Assembly (NCBI GenBank): GCA_965644295.1
Contig: CBFFRP010000432.1
Coordinates: 392,214 to 456,213 of the forward strand
Origin: Paraphysomonas bandaiensis
Taxonomy: Eukaryota; Chrysophyceae
Direction: 5' to 3'
Length of the DNA: 64,000 bases
Part shown: piece by piece, positions 58,856 through 64,000 of the stretch
Layout of the letters: each line of letters begins with the position of its first letter
How positions within the stretch are numbered: position 1 is the first letter of the stretch
The notes under the pieces: generated by a model
The model's input: the letters and a program-made list of their open reading frames with translations, nothing else
What the model was told of the DNA's origin: nothing
Database searches by the model: none
Position numbers and translations under genes: made by a program

Positions 58856-60499
58856 ATGTTGTACACGCTCCAAGCCCCCTGCCTGGCCTTGCAACCTTCA
58901 CCCTACTCAACTACTTCAGTTAAACCACGTGCCTGCACCAATGCAGCGCTGACCGCACCTACGTGCTATCCCCTCAGCAGACAACTTCGTCTCACCCATC
59001 GCTTTCTACGGCTACAACCTCTCAGAACATGGCTCGTGCGAGCAGGCTCACGAAAACGACCCCCATGGACCCCCTATGCAATCACTGAATACTCTCGATC
59101 CCTCTCAACTGTGCAACAGGGCTGCCTTCTGCCGCCCACTCAACCCAACCCAACATGGTTTGTCTGTGGTCCATCCACCCAGCAGGCTACCCCCTCACCC
59201 TGTTCACCTATCACCCCCACAGCCCATCCATCTCATTGGATAGACACTGTATTCCGCATACGGTATACTCGACTACTGTACTACTGTGTCCTACAGGATG
59301 TATATCATTCCGTGTATACCTCTACTGCTGTTGGACACATCACCATATACATGTACCTGTCTACCTGTACTGTTGGACACATCACCATGTCCATGTACCT
59401 GTCTACCTGTACTGTTGGACACATCACCAGCTCTCTCTCACTGTCCAACACACTCATAACACCACTGCAGTGTCATACACACACACAGTACACTCTACCT
59501 CCTCCTAGAAAACCCCCAGACAAACTATCGCCTCTCCCTTACTGGGCGTACTGGTCCACCCACTATTCCTCCTTCCTTCCACAAACTCAATTCCTTCCAT
59601 CTTATGATGTGTTGTGCTCCAACGATCACTTCTTCCTGGACACCAAATACCCGGTGGAGTTGGATCTACACGCGCTACTCGAGAGAATTCCTGACCTCGT
59701 CATCATGCGTCTCCAAAATGTGTTGCAATGTCATTCCAAGGGAATGCAAGGAGTCCACCGTGCCAGGTCCATCAACCATCCCTCCCACGCCCTTCAGGGG
59801 AAGGAATTCTCCTCCGATAACAGCGGTGACGGACCTAGCAAATCCACCCACACATTACCCTTACCCACTAAGGATGCCACCACACCGTATGCAACGTTAT
59901 TTGACTATTTCCCAGTCAAACGGAAGCCACCTACCACCAACCTTACTCAACTGAACACCATGGGAACTCCAGCATTAGCCCCAGACGGCCCATCCTCACT
60001 CTCCACTACCACTCCTGACCTCAGGCCGGATGTACTGCCCAAGGATATTGCCACATACCCCCTACACTACACAGAGGGCCGGGGTCACACGCCCTTTTAC
60101 TCCGATCTGCTGAACAACTGGGTTAGATATGATGAAACCCAAACTATTGCTGCCTCCCCACAGGGAAACCTTTTAAAAGAAATATACGCACACATGCTAT
60201 CCCCTGCCTGTTTAGACATATGGGAAGGATTCATAGCCAAGGCTTCCAGGACGGACAACTATGATCTCATGATATCATTCACGCTACCAGAGCACAAATT
60301 GGACACCACGCACAGCGCCCTACTAGTTGCCCAGCATCTCGCGAATGGCAACAAACCCTGGGCAGACTCCACTCATGTTGTATCTAGGCATGTGCGGACC
60401 CTTTGCCTGACAAAGGGTATTCCCTCAACAGCCACTGTCACTCTCCGTAGACACTTATGCAATATGAATCCTCGAATCCACACACAGGACTACATCTAG
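58856..60499 (+). CDS. retrotransposon ORF1
   Basis: 547 residues, Pro/Thr/Ser-rich N-terminal half. Three 14-residue tandem units (CTVGHIT[MI]xMYLST) around 59328-59445 derive from a 42-bp DNA repeat. The later part is better folded: DLHALLERIPDLVIMRLQNV, LLNNWVRYDETQTIAASPQG, KEIYAHMLSPACLDIWEGFI. A TLFDYFPVKRKP segment near 59893-59937 resembles a PCNA-interacting (PIP) box lacking the initial Gln. No RRM or CCHC knuckle is visible. An overlapping frame at 58743-58952 could be an alternative N-terminus joined by a frameshift, unproven. Confidence 0.7.
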   Translation: MLYTLQAPCLALQPSPYSTTSVKPRACTNAALTAPTCYPLSRQLRLTHRFLRLQPLRTWLVRAGSRKRPPWTPYAITEYSRSLSTVQQGCLLPPTQPNPTWFVCGPSTQQATPSPCSPITPTAHPSHWIDTVFRIRYTRLLYYCVLQDVYHSVYTSTAVGHITIYMYLSTCTVGHITMSMYLSTCTVGHITSSLSLSNTLITPLQCHTHTQYTLPPPRKPPDKLSPLPYWAYWSTHYSSFLPQTQFLPSYDVLCSNDHFFLDTKYPVELDLHALLERIPDLVIMRLQNVLQCHSKGMQGVHRARSINHPSHALQGKEFSSDNSGDGPSKSTHTLPLPTKDATTPYATLFDYFPVKRKPPTTNLTQLNTMGTPALAPDGPSSLSTTTPDLRPDVLPKDIATYPLHYTEGRGHTPFYSDLLNNWVRYDETQTIAASPQGNLLKEIYAHMLSPACLDIWEGFIAKASRTDNYDLMISFTLPEHKLDTTHSALLVAQHLANGNKPWADSTHVVSRHVRTLCLTKGIPSTATVTLRRHLCNMNPRIHTQDYI

Positions 60500-63400
60500 A
60501 CACGGAGGATTTCCAACTGCTACTCGATCTTCTCTCCATACCATACAGACTATGGGACGCTGTTCAACCGCACCTGGCGCCTGGTTGGGCACAGCTATCA
60601 CCATTCTCCAGACAGGCACTAACAGTGCACGCTTCTACCAACACTGTGGTAACCCATGACATCATACGCAGCCAGCATGGGTTTCACATACTAAATGCAA
60701 CAAATATCCCCACCTCCATCATGCACGCTCTAACACGAACTCAGGAGCGGCTATCCTGTTTTCTACAACACCAGACCTCCAGACAGAGCACCAACATCAT
60801 CTGGACTTCTGAACCGTCAACTGTACCATCTATGCTACATGAGCAAAGAGAGCAACAGGAACAGAGGGAAGTAATTGCAGTCTCCTTGTCACCGAGAGCT
60901 CGACGTCAACTACGGCAGATGAACCCCACGGACCGTCGACAACTCAGGCTCCATATGTGCGACATGAGCAGAGTCTATCGCCTCACCCTCAGACCCTCAG
61001 CCCTTCGCACACAACAACATATCCCAAGTGATGGATACTGCGCATACAGCACACTCTATCATCTGCACATTCTTGCTTCAAGCAGGCGACACACTCGCTC
61101 CTGTCTGAAATTAGACCTCAAACAACGCAAGGACCGTCACACGCTAGCATCTTTTATAAATACATTAGGCACCCAAGCGTTCGACACAATGCAACGGGAG
61201 TGCATGGCCCATCACACACTTCAGCCACTACGACATAAGTTGGATCACGCACAGGCCGCACTTTTAATACCTGCCAAAACAACATACACTACGGAGGACG
61301 ACATAACTCACTGGCTCTCAGTGCGAGAGGTCCACCTTTTAGCCTCTACTATCAACCCCTGCACGACGTGGGCGCAAAATGGTAATTATCTCAGCATTGT
61401 AGGCATCCCTACTGACAAAGCAGCTTATAACATCGCATGGAAGGTGGAGGAACTTAGGAACGCTATTCGTGATAACTACTACCATGTCATACTACAAGAT
61501 GCTCACTACTTCCTCTTAGACCCTGCCGGTCTTTCTACTGCCCTAGACAACGCCCTACTATCTCTTGAAAACACCTTGGCCACCAGTATACTCTCAACGT
61601 CTGACCCCATCGCTCCACCTACACTTCCCGCGGACTCAATCACGAACAACAATAGGACATCAAAGACGACCAGCACCGGAACAACCTCGTCCAGCAGCAC
61701 CAAGTTAGCACGAACAAATCGACAGATTCTGCAGGCTTCAACCCCTGGAGCACTACCATCGCACAAGAAGATGCAGTTGAAACACGCCCAAACTGCGTTG
61801 ACAAGTCGATGCCAGCCAACCCGGAAAGCCAAAAAGGTCGTAAATTACGATGAAAGTGACCAACCAACGAACCTTCACAACTCACACCAATCCACGACCA
61901 CACGAACGATCAGACCAACTCCAGCACTTGATACCACCAGCTGGGACAAGGACTGGTCAAGAAAGTTCTACATTGCGTACGCCGATAACACTGCCAAAGG
62001 ACTATCCCTTTATGCGAAGAACACATTCCCAGCAGACGTCATCATTGCTGAGTACAAAGGCAAACGCTATCCACTAACAAAGCTGAGTCAGTCTGCAAGG
62101 CGTTCTGATTACATAGTTCAAGACAGTACTGGTACCTTCGCAATAGATGGCTTTGACCAAGTCCGACAATGTGTAACATGCGAAGCTGGGTATATTAATG
62201 ACCCCCTAGCCACAAACATGGCTAATGTCAAGTTTGTCACGAAAAATAAACGCCTCTATGTCCGTACAATACGTCCCATTGCTAAGGATGAAGAACTTCT
62301 CATCAACTACGGGCATCATTACTGGTGTGATCAACGCTGGCCACTTGAGATATTAATCCAAGCCAGGGCTGCGTACGACAGCGACATAGGCGGTGCCAAT
62401 AAAGCAGTATGGGACAGACTCCTTGCAGACAAGAGTGGAACTCCTACAGAGACCTCCAGCAGCATCCCCAAGGCTCCCTCGGGAGCAGCCATGGGACTCC
62501 GACTCTCCACATGGAACACAAATGGCAATCCGGCATCTCACACAGGCAAAGTCCAAGCTATCATCCGACACTTTAAGCGGCAAAAATTGGACGTGCTCCT
62601 ATTACAGGATGTCCGTCTAACAGAAACTCAGGCCAACTTCTTCACACGTATCATAGAAGATGCAATCCAGGGATCAAGAATATGCCTCTTCCTCAGCAAG
62701 CAGCCAAAACTGACTTCAAGAGACCCACTAATGGGGGGTACAGTAGTCATAATCAGCGAATACTGGAAGCGCCGTCTCGCCTTCACAAAGGCTGACTTTA
62801 CGGGACTTGGTTTAGTGAGCCGACTAGAGTTCAAAACGTCGGTGGCGCACACCCTAGTACTAATAAGCGTCTATCTACCCCCGAAGCCATCCACGCCAGG
62901 CTCTTGCACATTATGGAGCAAATTGACCAAGCTAGGGAGAGCGTCCCGTGGTATCTGTACTGCTGACCCCTACAAGCTCCTCTGCAACATCCTTACGAAA
63001 TGGGTCACTAAAGCCAGAGCCAAGGACCATACTGTCATTGTCGCCGGCGACTTCAATGGCTCCATGGAGACAAATCCGAAAGGCAGAGACATACGACCAC
63101 TTGCCGACAAACTCCAACTGGCTGCACCACTCCATGAGCTTCTCCTACCCAGGAAAACATATCATACCTTCCACAGATTAGACAAAGGAATATCGCGGAT
63201 CGATCATATTCTACACACGCCGTTACTTCCGAACATGTCTGTTACGGACACTGGCTGCCTTGACTCCCCCTCACTACTCGCAGCAGCCTTCGATCATCGA
63301 CCGGTCTGGGTCGGTTTCACTGTACCAGTCAATCTTGACCCTCGACCACCTGAGTCGCACCTCCGAATCCCCCCCCGTCTCAATGTAAACCCGAAGGACT

Positions 63401-64000
63401 CCAAGGAAGTACAGGCATACACCGCAAGACTCCTCCAACTTCATGCACAACTACCACATTTAGACAACGGATCGTCTGCCATACTCCCTCCTGAGGTGGC
63501 AGCCAACAGACTAGCGGCCATCCATCACATAACCCTCCAGGCTTCGCTTGAAGCGAAGCGTCCTGCATGTACTTATAGCACACGACTACACGAACGTTGT
63601 CAGCGCAAACGCTCAAAGTTCAAGAATGGCTTTTCCCCGGAAATGAGAGTAATACAGGAAGGAATGATCATGGTTTTGCGGATTATCCAAAAGATGTTCA
63701 ATTCTGCCGGATACAAACGGCATGGATGGCGCGGCCCCCCGGCAACCACCCCCACCCACGAAATCATCACTGCATGGTTCATCCGATGGGACTCCTATCT
63801 CAGGAGTTCTCAGGGTCACATCAAAGGCATATCAGACATCAACTTCTGGTGCAGCCATCGCAACGCGGACCCACGAGTAATCCTGGGTTGGAACGAAAAG
63901 CAAGCCACCAAGAAAAACCTTCTCCGAATTGCCTTGCGACTGAGAGGACTTCTTCATGGAAGAGCCAGGACAGAAATGCGGACTAGACTCACGGCTCGCA
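60457..64000 (+). CDS. retrotransposon ORF2: OTU-like protease, SET domain, AP endonuclease (3' truncated)
   Basis: 1,181 codons visible, open to the window end. It starts at ATG 60457 inside the ORF1 tail, one frame back, with a 43-bp overlap. Domains in order: (1) OTU-like cysteine protease, IPSDGYCAYSTLYHLH at about residues 189-204 (DGxC nucleophile) and DAHYFLLDPAG at about 348 (His box). (2) SET-like methyltransferase, about 508-630: AKGLSLYAKNTFPADVIIAE, YKGKRY, AIDGFD, GYINDPLATNMANVKFV (NH-motif position) and EELLINYGHHYWCD with the catalytic-type Tyr. (3) AP endonuclease, about 680-960: LSTWNTNGN, VLLLQDVRL (Asp where Glu is usual), SVYLPP, VIVAGDFNGS, RIDHIL and FDHRPVW. A basic linker follows. 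OTU domains are known in Dualen/RandI LINEs; SET in this position is not something I know of. Confidence 0.82.
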   Translation, partial: MQYESSNPHTGLHLDTEDFQLLLDLLSIPYRLWDAVQPHLAPGWAQLSPFSRQALTVHASTNTVVTHDIIRSQHGFHILNATNIPTSIMHALTRTQERLSCFLQHQTSRQSTNIIWTSEPSTVPSMLHEQREQQEQREVIAVSLSPRARRQLRQMNPTDRRQLRLHMCDMSRVYRLTLRPSALRTQQHIPSDGYCAYSTLYHLHILASSRRHTRSCLKLDLKQRKDRHTLASFINTLGTQAFDTMQRECMAHHTLQPLRHKLDHAQAALLIPAKTTYTTEDDITHWLSVREVHLLASTINPCTTWAQNGNYLSIVGIPTDKAAYNIAWKVEELRNAIRDNYYHVILQDAHYFLLDPAGLSTALDNALLSLENTLATSILSTSDPIAPPTLPADSITNNNRTSKTTSTGTTSSSSTKLARTNRQILQASTPGALPSHKKMQLKHAQTALTSRCQPTRKAKKVVNYDESDQPTNLHNSHQSTTTRTIRPTPALDTTSWDKDWSRKFYIAYADNTAKGLSLYAKNTFPADVIIAEYKGKRYPLTKLSQSARRSDYIVQDSTGTFAIDGFDQVRQCVTCEAGYINDPLATNMANVKFVTKNKRLYVRTIRPIAKDEELLINYGHHYWCDQRWPLEILIQARAAYDSDIGGANKAVWDRLLADKSGTPTETSSSIPKAPSGAAMGLRLSTWNTNGNPASHTGKVQAIIRHFKRQKLDVLLLQDVRLTETQANFFTRIIEDAIQGSRICLFLSKQPKLTSRDPLMGGTVVIISEYWKRRLAFTKADFTGLGLVSRLEFKTSVAHTLVLISVYLPPKPSTPGSCTLWSKLTKLGRASRGICTADPYKLLCNILTKWVTKARAKDHTVIVAGDFNGSMETNPKGRDIRPLADKLQLAAPLHELLLPRKTYHTFHRLDKGISRIDHILHTPLLPNMSVTDTGCLDSPSLLAAAFDHRPVWVGFTVPVNLDPRPPESHLRIPPRLNVNPKDSKEVQAYTARLLQLHAQLPHLDNGSSAILPPEVAANRLAAIHHITLQASLEAKRPACTYSTRLHERCQRKRSKFKNGFSPEMRVIQEGMIMVLRIIQKMFNSAGYKRHGWRGPPATTPTHEIITAWFIRWDSYLRSSQGHIKGISDINFWCSHRNADPRVILGWNEKQATKKNLLRIALRLRGLLHGRARTEMRTRLTAR

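Larger units (their letters stand above)
58700..64000 (+). mobile_element. non-LTR (LINE-type) retrotransposon, 5' part, truncated by window edge
   Basis: C-rich sense strand with two overlapping frames: ORF1 58856-60499 and ORF2 60457 to beyond 64000. The AP endonuclease in ORF2 identifies the class; reverse transcriptase would be expected next, outside the window. No terminal repeats were found and no target duplication can be tested. ORF2 has no in-frame stop over 3.5 kb, so the copy is young or selected. Confidence 0.85.

Noticed and set aside
64000-64000. CRISPR array or prokaryotic operon anywhere in the window
   Set aside because: No regularly spaced direct repeats; all genes are intron-bearing eukaryotic models.

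Overview
The window is nuclear DNA of a unicellular eukaryote. Thirteen spliced genes were assembled by hand. They have short GT-AG introns, mostly 45-60 bp, often starting GTATGT or GTAAGT. Intergenic DNA is AT-rich and full of repeats. EF-hand kinases, a plant-type two-pore K+ channel, a ciliary-looking IQ/TPR protein, an F-box/ankyrin protein and oomycete/alga-like transposases together suggest a stramenopile or related protist. The sequence alone does not fix the species, and no prokaryotic operon logic applies.

Layout. 0-27.7 kb is a conventional gene-rich block: NAD kinase, EF-hand protein, a CDPK-like kinase with a long tail, a 14-exon EF-hand/coiled-coil protein, a tail-anchored LTA4H-type M1 aminopeptidase, an IQ/TPR protein, a SWI3/SMARCC chromatin subunit, a membrane J-protein, eIF4A-III and AK6/Fap7. 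It is interrupted by a hAT MITE (2.1-2.55 kb), a TA-flanked foldback element (22.5-23 kb) and an ATGT microsatellite. 27.9-51 kb is repeat-dominated: a 2-kb palindromic gene duplication, five copies of a structured dispersed repeat, a 4.1-kb element with 49-bp inverted ends and a psq/DDE transposase, a hAT transposase relic, an F-box protein with 16 ankyrin-like repeats of identical length, two membrane/lipid-type genes and a 1,252-residue ricin-B-like protein. 51.8-57.6 kb returns to host genes: a TPK channel with EF-hands, a site-2-protease-like M50 peptidase and a cyclin. From about 58.7 kb to the window edge lies the 5' part of a C-rich non-LTR retrotransposon.

The most unusual object is that retrotransposon. 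Its ORF2 runs from 60457 to the window end without a stop (1,181 codons visible). In one frame it carries an OTU-like cysteine-protease motif pair, a SET methyltransferase-like domain and an AP-type endonuclease; the reverse transcriptase should follow outside the window. Three other patterns are not explained by ordinary annotation. A decamer close to TACAGCAGTA recurs about 105-170 bp upstream of many start codons. A dispersed element has inverted-repeat stems that co-vary between copies. A convergent palindrome in one arm has lost a 3' splice site.

Exon coordinates were derived by reading splice sites and reading frames. They are internally consistent (coding lengths divide by three) but not confirmed by transcripts. 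No database searches were run, so family names rest on recognisable motifs.
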